Source of the DNA: Methylococcaceae bacterium
GTDB lineage: Bacteria; Pseudomonadota; Gammaproteobacteria; Methylococcales; Methylococcaceae
Reading direction: 5' to 3'
DNA: 27,620 nucleotides
Assembly (NCBI GenBank): GCA_012026715.1
Contig: VEPB01000343.1
Coordinates: 1 to 27,620, forward strand
Under the pieces are notes generated by a model that saw only the letters and a program-made list of their open reading frames with translations, was not told where the DNA came from and ran no database searches. The position numbers were made by a program, and so were the translations under genes. Every line of letters starts with the position of its first letter. Positions within the stretch are counted from its first letter, which is position 1. Shown in pieces: positions 15,639-23,337 of this stretch.

Positions 15639-16235
15639 TTAGCTTCGGAACAGTTCTCCCAATAGGTGGTTGCAACAAGTCTTCAATGGCCGGGTGGATT
15701 GTTCGATCTTCATGCGCAACAGGGCGCCCTGCCAAGCATCCGTGAGGAAATCGGCCAGATCCTCGGCGGTCCGGTCGGTGCGGAAATCACCCTCCCGTTG
15801 GCCCCGGGAAATCCCTTCACACAGTTTATCGCGGTAGCGATGCACCGCTTCCTGCAAAGCCGCTCGGCAATGATCGCTGGTATCGCCGACCTCTCCCATG
15901 AGATTGCCCAGCAGGCAGCCCCCTTTGTAGCTGCGCCGCTCCAACTCGCCGATCAGTTCGTCGAAATAGGCCCTCAGGGCCAACGCCGCTGAACGGTCCG
16001 ACACACTCAGGTGTCGATCCAGCAGGGTGATAAACGGCTCGATGTAATGCCGGATCACTTCCCCACCAAATTCTTCCTTGCTGCCGAAGTAGTTATAAAA
16101 AGAGCCCTTCGGCACCCCGACCCGGTCGAGGATCTGCTGCAGGCCGGTACCGTGGTAGCCGTGTTCCATCAGAAGACTGACGCCCTCGTCGAGAATCTTG
16201 TCCTTGTTCAGCAGCTTGAGGCTAGTGCGGCTCAT
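15639..16235 (-). CDS. TetR-family transcriptional repressor
   Basis: The 198-residue protein has the TetR N-terminal helix-turn-helix (GLQQILDRVGVPKGSFYNYF at 31-50) and an all-helical ligand domain with the GGCLLGNLMGEV motif at 105-116. Five cysteines are present in that domain (107, 123, 139 and a CC pair near 188), more than usual, so thiol or electrophile sensing is possible; Cys107 is near the number of the redox-active Cys106 of E. coli NemR, but equivalence is untested. The frame runs on to 16454, but the ATG at 16235 fits the family start. The same operator-like sequence precedes both this gene and the downstream DUF4242 gene, so it very probably represses itself and that unit. Confidence 0.9.
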   Translation of the reverse strand: MSRTSLKLLNKDKILDEGVSLLMEHGYHGTGLQQILDRVGVPKGSFYNYFGSKEEFGGEVIRHYIEPFITLLDRHLSVSDRSAALALRAYFDELIGELERRSYKGGCLLGNLMGEVGDTSDHCRAALQEAVHRYRDKLCEGISRGQREGDFRTDRTAEDLADFLTDAWQGALLRMKIEQSTRPLKTCCNHLLGELFRS

Positions 16236-16242
16236 GGCGCGA

Positions 16243-16271
16243 ATAATATGACCGGTCGTCTTATAATGCAA
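16243..16271 (-). promoter_or_regulatory. tetR promoter with operator in the spacer
   Basis: On the minus strand TTGCAT (16271-16266) and TATTAT (16248-16243) are spaced by exactly 17 bases. The spacer contains the palindrome GACCGGTC (16249-16256 region), part of the 17-base sequence shared with the DUF4242 promoter. Transcription from this -10 would begin at or within a base or two of the ATG at 16235. An alternative -10, TATAAG, overlaps further upstream but has no -35. Confidence 0.7.
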
Positions 16272-16680
16272 GCGATGTTCCTCGGGGGATTCGTTGGCGG
16301 ATGCGGTGCTTCCCGGAATGCCGGGAGGCATAGACTGGTGACGACAATCTTGAGTCCGCCAATGCCGTCCGCAAACGTTCCCGCAAAATCCGTTGACCCT
16401 GCAAAGAACGATCAACGAAATTTGCAGACTGCCGCGATTCCGGCACCACCCCATCCCCCGCTTTCAGCGGCTTTGATCCACGGAGCCAGTCCCGCCCCCC
16501 AGCAGCACCCAGCCCCATCAACCCCGGAAAATACGAACTACCCAGCTGAATTTAATCGACTTAATGCGGAGCAGATCGATCTGGTCAAGCAGCACCGCCC
16601 AAGCTCTGGCACAAAATTTGGTGCTCCGATGTCAGTCCCGATGGCGGACGATTCTGAGCTAGCGACACCTAGGACACATC
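16272..16680. other. Intergenic region, no gene supported
   Basis: About 410 bases between tetR and the cytochrome-like gene. Long frames crossing it are shadows without ribosome binding sites. A small hairpin (CCGCT/AGCGG near 16458-16470) and the sigma-54-like site at 16607 are the only structures seen. Confidence 0.5.
16607..16621 (+). promoter_or_regulatory. Partial sigma-54-like site
   Basis: TGGCAC followed by AAAAT and TTGG has the -24 element of a sigma-54 promoter, but GG replaces the nearly invariant GC at -12. It lies 60 bases before the start of the membrane cytochrome gene. Tentative. Confidence 0.25.
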
Positions 16681-17640
16681 ATGACCAGTCAACAAGAATC
16701 CGTCGATCTTCCGACCATGCTGCACCGGAGATGGGCATTCCACACGTTCGCCCAATCACCGGCACACCCCTTCGAATCGGTGAGGCGCCGCTTGCCGGCA
16801 CCCGACGGCATCGGCGATTCCGGCCTTGTGTTCTTTATCGCCCTTGCCGCCGTTACCGCCGCAGGCTGGCTCACCCGGGAAGATCCCGCCAGCACCCGCC
16901 TGGACTGGAACTACCAACTGGGCGTCATCGGCGGCGTGATGCTGCTGGCTTTGCTGGCCTACCCCCTGCGCAAAAGGCTGCGCTCGCTGAGGCACCTGGG
17001 AAGCATGAAATCGTGGCTTCGCGGCCACGCCATTCTCGGATTGGCCGGCCCTACGGTCATCCTGTTCCACGCCGACTTCCAACTGGGTGCGGTCAACAGC
17101 AACGTGGCGCTGTTCTCCATGCTGCTGGTGATGGCCAGTGGACTGGTAGGCCGCTATCTCTACCAGAAGATCCACTATAAGGCACACGGCACCGAAATTA
17201 CCTTGCAGGACCTGAAGGACTATCTGGGGACTTCCAAGCACGACGTCGCTCAAGCGCCATTCATGAGCGCCGAAGCGCTGGTCGCGCTGCAGCGCTTCGA
17301 ACAGGCGGAACTGCCTCAGCCTGCCGCGCAGGGTGCCCGCGCCTGGAAAATCCTGACGCTCGGGTTCCGCAAGCGGCTCACACAGAGGGCCATCGACAAA
17401 CTGCTGTGGCAAGACCGGGTGGCACACTGCGAATCCGACGGTTTTGGCCGGATTCAGGCGGAAGCTTTGTGGAACTACGAGCGCGTCCTCTCCCGCAACT
17501 ATCTAGAGGCGGTTCGAGTAGTCGCAGAGTACCAGATCTACCTCCGGATCTTCGCTCTCTGGCACGTCATCCACATTCCCTTGATGGTCATGTTGGTCAT
17601 TACTGCCGTCGTGCACGTGGTGGCCGTGCACCTCTACTGA
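16681..17640 (+). CDS. Membrane protein, probable diheme b-type cytochrome
   Basis: The 319-residue protein has hydrophobic segments near 47-63, 78-96, 114-131, 142-160 and 288-317. Two helices each carry His residues 14 apart: His116/His130 and His298/His312, the Hx13H arrangement used by transmembrane b-type cytochromes and ferric-reductase-like proteins to hold two stacked hemes. His295 and His317 add further candidates. A hydrophilic domain of about 125 residues (161-287) separates the heme helices and has no recognised motif. AGGA at 16671-16674 supports the ATG. The gene stands alone, downstream of the TetR gene on the opposite strand. A role in electron transfer across the inner membrane is inferred; I do not recognise a named family. 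Confidence 0.8.
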   Translation: MTSQQESVDLPTMLHRRWAFHTFAQSPAHPFESVRRRLPAPDGIGDSGLVFFIALAAVTAAGWLTREDPASTRLDWNYQLGVIGGVMLLALLAYPLRKRLRSLRHLGSMKSWLRGHAILGLAGPTVILFHADFQLGAVNSNVALFSMLLVMASGLVGRYLYQKIHYKAHGTEITLQDLKDYLGTSKHDVAQAPFMSAEALVALQRFEQAELPQPAAQGARAWKILTLGFRKRLTQRAIDKLLWQDRVAHCESDGFGRIQAEALWNYERVLSRNYLEAVRVVAEYQIYLRIFALWHVIHIPLMVMLVITAVVHVVAVHLY

Positions 17641-17643
17641 GGA

Positions 17644-17734
17644 CAGTCCTGAATAAATAAAGCTAGAGAGTCCGGCAGGTGGCGCGCCCCATGAGCAAGG
17701 AACACAGGGCTGGATTCAGGCCATTTCAGGACTG
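17644..17734. repeat. Distant 10-bp inverted repeat
   Basis: CAGTCCTGAA at 17644-17653 and TTCAGGACTG at 17725-17734 are perfect inverted copies enclosing 71 bases just after the cytochrome gene. They could be the ends of a miniature element or a long hairpin; no target duplication is obvious. Confidence 0.4.
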
Positions 17735-17870
17735 AATTACCTCAGCAAGTGCCGCGGCGGCCAACACGCGCTCATCGCAATGCAACAACATTTCTCAATC
17801 CCCCTCAAGCACGCGACCCGAACACCCGACGAAAGCGAAGCCGACGTTCGGGACTGATCGTTGAGGCCGA

Positions 17871-18641
17871 TCAACGCCCATCCCGCAGCATCTGCCGTTC
17901 CAAGTCCAGCAGGAAGTCCTCGAGATGCCTTTGGTCCTGAGGCGAGATAGAACTGAAGCGCCCCCCTATGACGGAATGCTTCGCCCAAGGCAGAGTTTCG
18001 ACGAAGCAGACGGCTAGGTTGAAACGGACGGTTTCGCCCTGCGGCAGAGTGATGGCGCAGTTGATCAGCTCTTCGTGGGCATGCAGCGGCGCCGACAATT
18101 TGGCGAGCACCGCCAGCCCTTCCCGCGACAGATTGGCAACCGTGCCGTTGACCTTCAGATCTTCGACGAACTGATCACCGTGGAAGCCTACATGCTGCGA
18201 TGGCGACATGGGAATCCGATGACTGCGGCGGCGCTGCAAATGGATGATTTCGGTGGGCGGCGTGGCCCGGTAGGTGACTGGCCCCGCGCTGGTGTCGGTC
18301 GCGAACTCGGTGACGGTGAAGGAAATCCCGATTCCGCGCAGGACGGCTTCCACCCTGAAGCGGCCTTGTTCGGCGACCAATGGTTGGCCGATTGCCGGGT
18401 TTAGTTCATCGAAGATCAGCGCACCCTCCTCGATTCGAAGCAACGACGACACGAAGGGGTAATTGGATCCGGGTACCATCACGCTCAGCAGCAGATGGTG
18501 CCGGCACAGGTCGTCGAGGAGCGCAGCGATTCGATCGGGATCGGTGATGCGGTCGGGGCCCGCATCTTCCAGAGACTTGAGATTGTTACGGCCAGGCTCG
18601 ACCGAAGAACGGCGCAGCAGCCGTGAAAGCCATTTCAGCAT
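17871..18641 (-). CDS. ycgR: Flagellar brake protein YcgR (PilZ domain)
   Basis: The 256-residue protein has an N-terminal YcgR domain (about 30-125) and a C-terminal PilZ domain (about 134-250). The c-di-GMP-binding motifs are complete: RRRSHR with Arg138 and Arg142 (RxxxR), and NLSREG at 170-175 (NxSxxG). YcgR bound to c-di-GMP contacts the flagellar motor and slows swimming. It follows flgN after 6 bases, so it is the last gene of the flgM-flgN-ycgR transcript, which places it under the late flagellar promoter in front of flgM. Confidence 0.92.
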   Translation of the reverse strand: MLKWLSRLLRRSSVEPGRNNLKSLEDAGPDRITDPDRIAALLDDLCRHHLLLSVMVPGSNYPFVSSLLRIEEGALIFDELNPAIGQPLVAEQGRFRVEAVLRGIGISFTVTEFATDTSAGPVTYRATPPTEIIHLQRRRSHRIPMSPSQHVGFHGDQFVEDLKVNGTVANLSREGLAVLAKLSAPLHAHEELINCAITLPQGETVRFNLAVCFVETLPWAKHSVIGGRFSSISPQDQRHLEDFLLDLERQMLRDGR

Positions 18642-18647
18642 GGAAAC

Positions 18648-19124
18648 TCAAACCGACAGCAGCCGGCGAGAGGTCGCGGGTCGCTGGCCGACTCCGTCCG
18701 GGCCGTAAGTCAGGCTATTGGCAGGTCGTTCGTGCAAGACGTCCAGGCAACGCTGCACATGTTGACGCAACAGGGTGATATAGGCGCCGTTGGTATCGTT
18801 GAGCCGCTCGCATTCTCCCGCGAGGGCGGCAATCTCTTGCCACGTGGCGGCAAGCCGCGCCCGTCCTTGATCGGACCCAGGCAGCATATCGAGGCAGGCC
18901 GGCATCGCAGGCATTCCGCGCCGTTTCAGATCATCGCTCAGCGCAAGGCTCAATTGGTTGATGGTACGCGCCAACTGCTCCTTGGCGACGGTGACCTCGT
19001 CGAGCAATGCCGCATCCCGGGCGCTCAGCACTTCTTCTTCCCGCTGCAACAGCGACCGCATGTCGCCGATCCGGCTCAGCAGTTCCTCGAGCCTTGCCTG
19101 AGTGGCGGGGAAATCCAGGCTCAT
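18648..19124 (-). CDS. flgN: Flagellar chaperone FlgN
   Basis: The 158-residue, largely helical protein matches FlgN in size and position. It has an N-terminal long amphipathic helix with repeated Leu, Glu and Arg (about 8-60) and a C-terminal helix with the family-like ECERLNDTNGAYI segment (about 108-120). FlgN binds the hook-filament junction proteins FlgK and FlgL in the cytosol and hands them to the export gate. The gene starts 5 bases after the flgM stop. Sequence similarity within this family is low, so the neighbourhood carries much of the assignment. Confidence 0.85.
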   Translation of the reverse strand: MSLDFPATQARLEELLSRIGDMRSLLQREEEVLSARDAALLDEVTVAKEQLARTINQLSLALSDDLKRRGMPAMPACLDMLPGSDQGRARLAATWQEIAALAGECERLNDTNGAYITLLRQHVQRCLDVLHERPANSLTYGPDGVGQRPATSRRLLSV

Positions 19125-19129
19125 AGCGA

Positions 19130-19414
19130 CTATTGCAACTCGGCGGCGAGCAGACGCTTGGCGATGTTTTCCGGGTTGATGACGTATTGGCCGTTCTGGA
19201 TCGCTGCCGCGATGCGCCGGACCTTTTCCTGATCGACGACCGGGGCGTCGTTCACTGCCGCCTTGAGATCGTTGACCTTCAGGCTGACACCCGACTCGAT
19301 CCCTGCGTCGTCAGTGGATCCGGTGGCGGGGGTCGCGTTGTCCGACCCGGTTCCGGGCTTCTTGGTCGCGGTGGCTACCACCTGGGTCGCGACTCGATTA
19401 ATGGATAGGTCCAT
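19130..19414 (-). CDS. flgM: Anti-sigma-28 factor FlgM
   Basis: The 94-residue protein has a low-complexity Thr/Ala/Gly N-terminal half and a conserved C-terminal sigma-28-binding half (KVRRIAAAIQNGQYVINPENIAKRLL). FlgM binds sigma-28 in the cytosol and is secreted through the finished hook, which releases late gene expression. GGAG precedes the ATG at 19414; the longer frame to 19552 would overlap flgA. A perfect sigma-28 promoter lies just upstream, the classical autoregulatory arrangement. flgN and ycgR follow on the same transcript. Confidence 0.93.
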   Translation of the reverse strand: MDLSINRVATQVVATATKKPGTGSDNATPATGSTDDAGIESGVSLKVNDLKAAVNDAPVVDQEKVRRIAAAIQNGQYVINPENIAKRLLAAELQ

Positions 19415-19446
19415 GACTTTTCTCCAGCTTCGTTCTGTTGAAAGGG

Positions 19447-19473
19447 TTATCGGCGCTCGCCTGGGCTTCTTTA
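19447..19473 (-). promoter_or_regulatory. Perfect sigma-28 (FliA) promoter for flgM
   Basis: On the minus strand TAAA (19473-19470), exactly 15 bases, then GCCGATAA (19454-19447) match the sigma-28 consensus TAAA-N15-GCCGATAA without mismatch. Transcription would begin near 19440, 26 bases before the flgM start. Confidence 0.88.
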
Positions 19474-19492
19474 GGTCAAATTCTCGGGCATC

Positions 19493-19509
19493 AAAACCGG
19501 GCAAGCCCG
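19493..19509 (-). terminator. Short hairpin with T run after flgA
   Basis: On the minus strand CGGGC and GCCCG (19509-19498) form a compact hairpin followed by TTTT (19496-19493), starting about 12 bases after the flgA stop. The stem is only 4-5 pairs, so it may be leaky, but it separates flgA from the sigma-28 promoter of flgM. Confidence 0.4.
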
Positions 19510-19520
19510 ACAAGGCACCC

Positions 19521-20333
19521 TCAAGGATTGATGTCCACCGTGCCTTCCGCACTCACGGTTGCCTGAATCACCCGCCCCGACTGGACGTTGCGAACCCGGA
19601 TCCGCTGGCCTTTTTCACCATCCATCAGGGCAATGCCGGCCATCGAAATTTCCAGCCCTGCCGAGTTGTTGCGGATCGTCACCTGGTCCCCCCGCTTCAC
19701 CAGTCTAAGGGTAGTCAGCATTTCCGGAACCAGTACCGTCTTCGCCGGCAAGCCCTTCTTGACCGGTTTGCCGATGACCTGCTGGGGACTCAGAAATTGG
19801 CCGTTCAACTGGGCGATGTCCCGTGGCTCGCTGACGACATCCAGCGCCGAGAGGACGGTGCCCGCTCTGACAGCGGTGGTCAGCACGGCCACTTCCTGAA
19901 TCACCCCGACATAGGCCCGATGATAAATCAGCCACGGCCGTTCGCCGCTGCAGCGCACGCCGAGGGACATATTGCCCAGGTCGCGAGAGCCTTGGGTCGG
20001 GAACACCTCCAACGGGGTCGAACATAGCGCAAGTTGCAAGCGGCTGTCCAGCGGAGGAATTTCGATCCGGTACTCGGCATCGGGGCGTCGAGAATTTGAC
20101 TCCAGGTAATGCCGAATGGCCGAGCTGATGGATTCGAGCGGCTGGAACGCCGGGTCTGCCGCGAGGGCGGGCGGGTGTCCGCAAAACACGGCCGGGACAA
20201 GGACTAAGGCGGTCCTGGCCCAAGACCCGAGCAAACCGGAACCCGCGGGCCGGCACCGCTTCGGATGCGGCGGAAAATTGCCGGCAACAGCAGGCGCGGA
20301 TCGGCGAATGCTCATAACACCATGAAATTTCAT
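19521..20333 (-). CDS. flgA: Flagellar P-ring assembly chaperone FlgA
   Basis: The 270-residue protein has an N-terminal signal peptide preceded by about 30 Arg/Pro-rich residues, then a middle domain and a C-terminal SAF/beta-clip region (about 140-270: TTAVRAGTVLSALDV, GLPAKTVLVPEML, VKRGDQVTIRNN, GIALMDGEKGQRIRVRN). FlgA is a periplasmic chaperone for FlgI. Two starts are possible, the ATG at 20333 or at 20315; neither has a clear ribosome binding site, and the long leader before the hydrophobic core suggests the true start could be later still. It is divergent from flgB across about 60 bases. Confidence 0.92.
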   Translation of the reverse strand: MKFHGVMSIRRSAPAVAGNFPPHPKRCRPAGSGLLGSWARTALVLVPAVFCGHPPALAADPAFQPLESISSAIRHYLESNSRRPDAEYRIEIPPLDSRLQLALCSTPLEVFPTQGSRDLGNMSLGVRCSGERPWLIYHRAYVGVIQEVAVLTTAVRAGTVLSALDVVSEPRDIAQLNGQFLSPQQVIGKPVKKGLPAKTVLVPEMLTTLRLVKRGDQVTIRNNSAGLEISMAGIALMDGEKGQRIRVRNVQSGRVIQATVSAEGTVDINP

Positions 20334-20345
20334 TTGTTAATTTTA

Positions 20346-20362
20346 TGGCCCGGAATCTGCTT
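20346..20362 (+). promoter_or_regulatory. Sigma-54 promoter for flgB operon
   Basis: TGGCCCGGAATCTGCTT carries GG and GC separated by 10 bases, the -24/-12 pattern of sigma-54, and differs from TGGCACGG-N3-TTGCW at two positions. Transcription would start near 20372; GGAG at 20384-20387 then precedes flgB. This fits sigma-54/FleQ-type control of middle flagellar genes. Confidence 0.7.
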
Positions 20363-20394
20363 GGTAACTGACAAACGATTTTCGGAGCCGCACC

Positions 20395-20793
20395 ATGGCC
20401 ATCAGTTTTGACACCGCATTAGGTATCCACCCGCTAGCGCTGAAGCTGCGCGAGCAGCGCAACGACATTTTGGCAGGGAACCTGGCCAATGCCGATACCC
20501 CCAACTACAAGGCGCAGGACCTGGATTTCCAGGCGGTCCTGCAAGGAGTGGATCGCTCCTCGGCTCCCATTAGGCCAACCGTAACCCAGGCCGCTCACCA
20601 ACTGCCGCCCGAATCAGCGTTCGGTTCGGAACTCAAGTATCGCATCCCGTCGCAGCCCTCGCTGGACGGCAATACCGTGGAAACCGAGCGGGAGCACCTG
20701 CGGTTCGCCGAGAACGCCGTGCAATACCAGGCGTCACTGCAGTTTCTCAGCAACAAATTCATCGGCTTGAAGACCGCCATCAAGGGAGAGTAA
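20395..20793 (+). CDS. flgB: Flagellar proximal rod protein FlgB
   Basis: The 132-residue protein shows the rod family N-terminal helix (ALKLREQRNDILAGNLANADTPNYKAQDLDF, about residues 16-46) and the C-terminal helix (FAENAVQYQASLQFLSNKFIGLKTAI). These helices pack into the rod, which passes through the periplasm. GGAG 8 bases upstream supports the start. It is the first gene of the flgBCDEFGHIJ series and lies 3 bases before flgC. Confidence 0.96.
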   Translation: MAISFDTALGIHPLALKLREQRNDILAGNLANADTPNYKAQDLDFQAVLQGVDRSSAPIRPTVTQAAHQLPPESAFGSELKYRIPSQPSLDGNTVETEREHLRFAENAVQYQASLQFLSNKFIGLKTAIKGE

Positions 20794-20796
20794 GCC

Positions 20797-21213
20797 ATGT
20801 CCTCCTTCAAGATTTTCGATATCGCGGGCTCAGCCATGGGAGCCCAGTCGCTGCGGCTCAACCTGGTGGCCAGCAACCTGGCCAACGCCGATGCGGTGAC
20901 CAGCAGCGTCAATCAGACCTATCGGGCGCGCCAGCCGGTGTTCGCCACCGAACTGCAGTCGGCGCTGGACCAGCGCGGCGCCGGAGCCGGGGTGGAGGTG
21001 CGGGGCGTGGTGGAAAGCCAGGTACCGCCGCGGATGGAGTATGCCCCGGATCATCCTTTGGCCAATGCGGACGGCTACATCTTCCGGCCCAACGTCGACA
21101 CCATCGAAGAGATGACCAACATGCTGTCGGCGTCGCGTTCCTACCAGGACAACGTGGAAGTGGCCAACACCGCCAAGCAGTTGTTGCTGCAGACCTTGAA
21201 ACTGGGTGAGTGA
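20797..21213 (+). CDS. flgC: Flagellar proximal rod protein FlgC
   Basis: The 138-residue protein has the rod signature SLRLNLVASNLANADAVTSS near its N-terminus, the typical central MEYAPDHPLANADGYIFRPNV segment and the C-terminal EEMTNMLSASRSYQDNVEVANTAKQLLLQTLKL helix. Length is normal. GGGAGA lies before the ATG. It is followed by flgD after 11 bases. Confidence 0.97.
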   Translation: MSSFKIFDIAGSAMGAQSLRLNLVASNLANADAVTSSVNQTYRARQPVFATELQSALDQRGAGAGVEVRGVVESQVPPRMEYAPDHPLANADGYIFRPNVDTIEEMTNMLSASRSYQDNVEVANTAKQLLLQTLKLGE

Positions 21214-21224
21214 GAGAAACCGTC

Positions 21225-21902
21225 ATGACCACCATCGATACCAAAACTCTGGATGCCTTGGGTTTGACCCAAAAGCCGGCCGCCGCGGCAACCAACGGAA
21301 ACGCACTGGGACAGGATGTTTTCATGAAATTGCTGGTTGCCCAGTTGCAGAATCAGAACCCCTTGAATCCCCAGGATGGCAAGGACTTCGTGGCCCAACT
21401 GGCCCAATTCAGCGTGGTGGAGGGCATCGAGTCCATGAAATCGGCATTCAGCGATTTCTCGTCTTCCTCCGCCCAGGGACAAGGCCTCCAGATGGCGAAC
21501 CTGGTGGGCAAGAACGTCCTGGTCGCCGCGGATCGGGGTGTTCTGGACAGTTCCGGCAGCGTCCGCGGGAAATTGAATCTGGCCGATCCCTCGGACCGCG
21601 TCACCGTCGACATCTATGACGAATCGGGCAAAGCGATCCGGTCGATTGACCTCGGCGCGCAGCCGGCGGGCGAGGTGGAATTCACCTGGGACGGCAAGCT
21701 GGACGATGGAATCACGGTGGCGCCAAAAGGCGTTTACGGCATCAAGGCGAAGGCCTTGCAGAACGGTGGCGGGCAGTTGGCGCTGCAGCCGCAAGTCGAA
21801 GCACCGGTGGAGAGCGTGGTGATGGGAGGGGCGAACGGGGTACAGGTTGATTTGGGCGTCCTGGGCAAACATGGCCTGAAGGACATACTCGAAGTTCTTT
21901 AA
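21225..21902 (+). CDS. flgD: Hook capping protein FlgD
   Basis: The 225-residue protein has the conserved FlgD N-terminus (LGQDVFMKLLVAQLQNQNPLNPQDGKDFVAQLAQFS, about residues 28-63) and a beta-rich C-terminal part with WDGKLDDG near 148-155. FlgD forms the scaffold cap on which hook subunits polymerise. A GTG at 21210 would lengthen it by five codons and overlap flgC; I chose the ATG at 21225. It ends 16 bases before flgE. Confidence 0.95.
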   Translation: MTTIDTKTLDALGLTQKPAAAATNGNALGQDVFMKLLVAQLQNQNPLNPQDGKDFVAQLAQFSVVEGIESMKSAFSDFSSSSAQGQGLQMANLVGKNVLVAADRGVLDSSGSVRGKLNLADPSDRVTVDIYDESGKAIRSIDLGAQPAGEVEFTWDGKLDDGITVAPKGVYGIKAKALQNGGGQLALQPQVEAPVESVVMGGANGVQVDLGVLGKHGLKDILEVL

Positions 21903-21918
21903 TCGTTAGGAGACTGTC

Positions 21919-23313
21919 ATGGGCTTTACTACTGCACTGAGCGGCCTGAATGCCGCTTCCAACATGCTGTCGGTGACGGGCAATAACATTGCCAACGTCA
22001 ACACCGCCGGTTTCAAGAAGTCGCGTTCCGAATTCGCCGACGTCTACGCATCCTTGGGTGGGTCGAGCAAGACCACTCCCGGCGCCGGCGTCGTGGTCGC
22101 CAACGATGCCCAGCTGTTCACCCAGGGCAATATGCAGTCGACCGACAATACCCTCGACCTGGCGATCAGCGGAGACGGCTATTTCGTGCTGGGCGAGAGC
22201 ACCAGCAATACCCTGGCGCGCACCTTCACCCGGGCCGGAATGTTTCATGCCGATGAAAACGGCTACATCGTCAACAATGCCAATCAACCGGTGCTGGCCT
22301 ACCGCGCCAACGGCACCACGGTAGCCGAGGGGTTCAGCACCGGCGTGTTCCAGCCGGTTCAGATCGGCGCCACCCAGGGCCAGCCCCGGGCCACCACATC
22401 CATCACCACGTCCGTCAATCTGGATTCGCGGAAAACCGGCCCGACCACGGGTTTCGACCCGGCAACGAACGGCACCGACGGCACGCCGAATCCAACCTCG
22501 TACACCTCGACCTCCTCGGTGACCATTTACGATTCCCTGGGTAATACCCACACCCAGACCAATTATTTCGTCAAAATGCCGACGACTCACGACGACGGCA
22601 CCGGCACCCAGGTGGCGACCGGCTATGGCGTCAATCAGTGGCGGGTTTACACCTATATCGACGGCCAGCTCATTCCCGATCCGGCCTCTCCAGCCTTGTT
22701 GGGCAGCGAACCGACCGGAATGATCGATGGCTCCAGCCTGATGCAATACGACCAGTCCGGCCAGTTCAAGGGATTCATCACCGATCCGGCCAACCCGACC
22801 AGCTTCGGTGCTACCGGCACCCGAATCGATTATGCCGCGGCCCCACCCACCATCGCCCCGGACGCCGCGCCGCTGCAAATCAGCCTGGACCTGACCGGCA
22901 GCACCCAGGTGGGCAATCCCTTCAGCGTCAACACCTTGTCGCAGGACGGCATGGCGATCGGCAAGCTGACCGGGCTCGACATCAATGAACAGGGCGTCAT
23001 CCTGGCCCATTTCAGCAACGGCGCCACCCGGCCCTTGGGCGAGGTTGCCCTGGCCCGTTTCCCCAACTCCCAGGGTCTTTCCAAGCTGGGCGACACCAAA
23101 TGGGGCGAGACCACCGAGTCCGGGGCGGCATTGTATGGCGTGGCGACCACCGGGTCGTACGGCGCCATCAAGTCGGGAAATCTGGAATCGTCCAACGTGG
23201 ACCTGTCGGGACAGCTGGTGACCCTGATCGTGGCGCAGCAGGCCTATCAGGCCAACGCCCAGACCATCAGCACCGAAAACGAAGTCATGAAGACGATCCT
23301 GCAGATCCGCTGA
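21919..23313 (+). CDS. flgE: Flagellar hook protein FlgE
   Basis: The 464-residue hook subunit starts with FTTALSGLNAASNMLSVTGNNIANVNTAGFKKSR and ends with LVTLIVAQQAYQANAQTISTENEVMKTILQI, the two helices that form the D0 domain. The middle carries the FlgE beta domains, including SSVTIYDSLGNTHTQTNYF. AGGAG precedes the start. Length is within the usual range for gammaproteobacterial hooks (about 400-470). Confidence 0.97.
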   Translation: MGFTTALSGLNAASNMLSVTGNNIANVNTAGFKKSRSEFADVYASLGGSSKTTPGAGVVVANDAQLFTQGNMQSTDNTLDLAISGDGYFVLGESTSNTLARTFTRAGMFHADENGYIVNNANQPVLAYRANGTTVAEGFSTGVFQPVQIGATQGQPRATTSITTSVNLDSRKTGPTTGFDPATNGTDGTPNPTSYTSTSSVTIYDSLGNTHTQTNYFVKMPTTHDDGTGTQVATGYGVNQWRVYTYIDGQLIPDPASPALLGSEPTGMIDGSSLMQYDQSGQFKGFITDPANPTSFGATGTRIDYAAAPPTIAPDAAPLQISLDLTGSTQVGNPFSVNTLSQDGMAIGKLTGLDINEQGVILAHFSNGATRPLGEVALARFPNSQGLSKLGDTKWGETTESGAALYGVATTGSYGAIKSGNLESSNVDLSGQLVTLIVAQQAYQANAQTISTENEVMKTILQIR

Positions 23314-23337
23314 TCGTAAGCCACCCGGAGAGCTGTC

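Noticed and set aside
16011..17180. A 389-codon plus-strand frame spanning tetR and the cytochrome-like gene
   Set aside because: It runs antisense to tetR, then out of frame through the cytochrome-like gene; no family resemblance.
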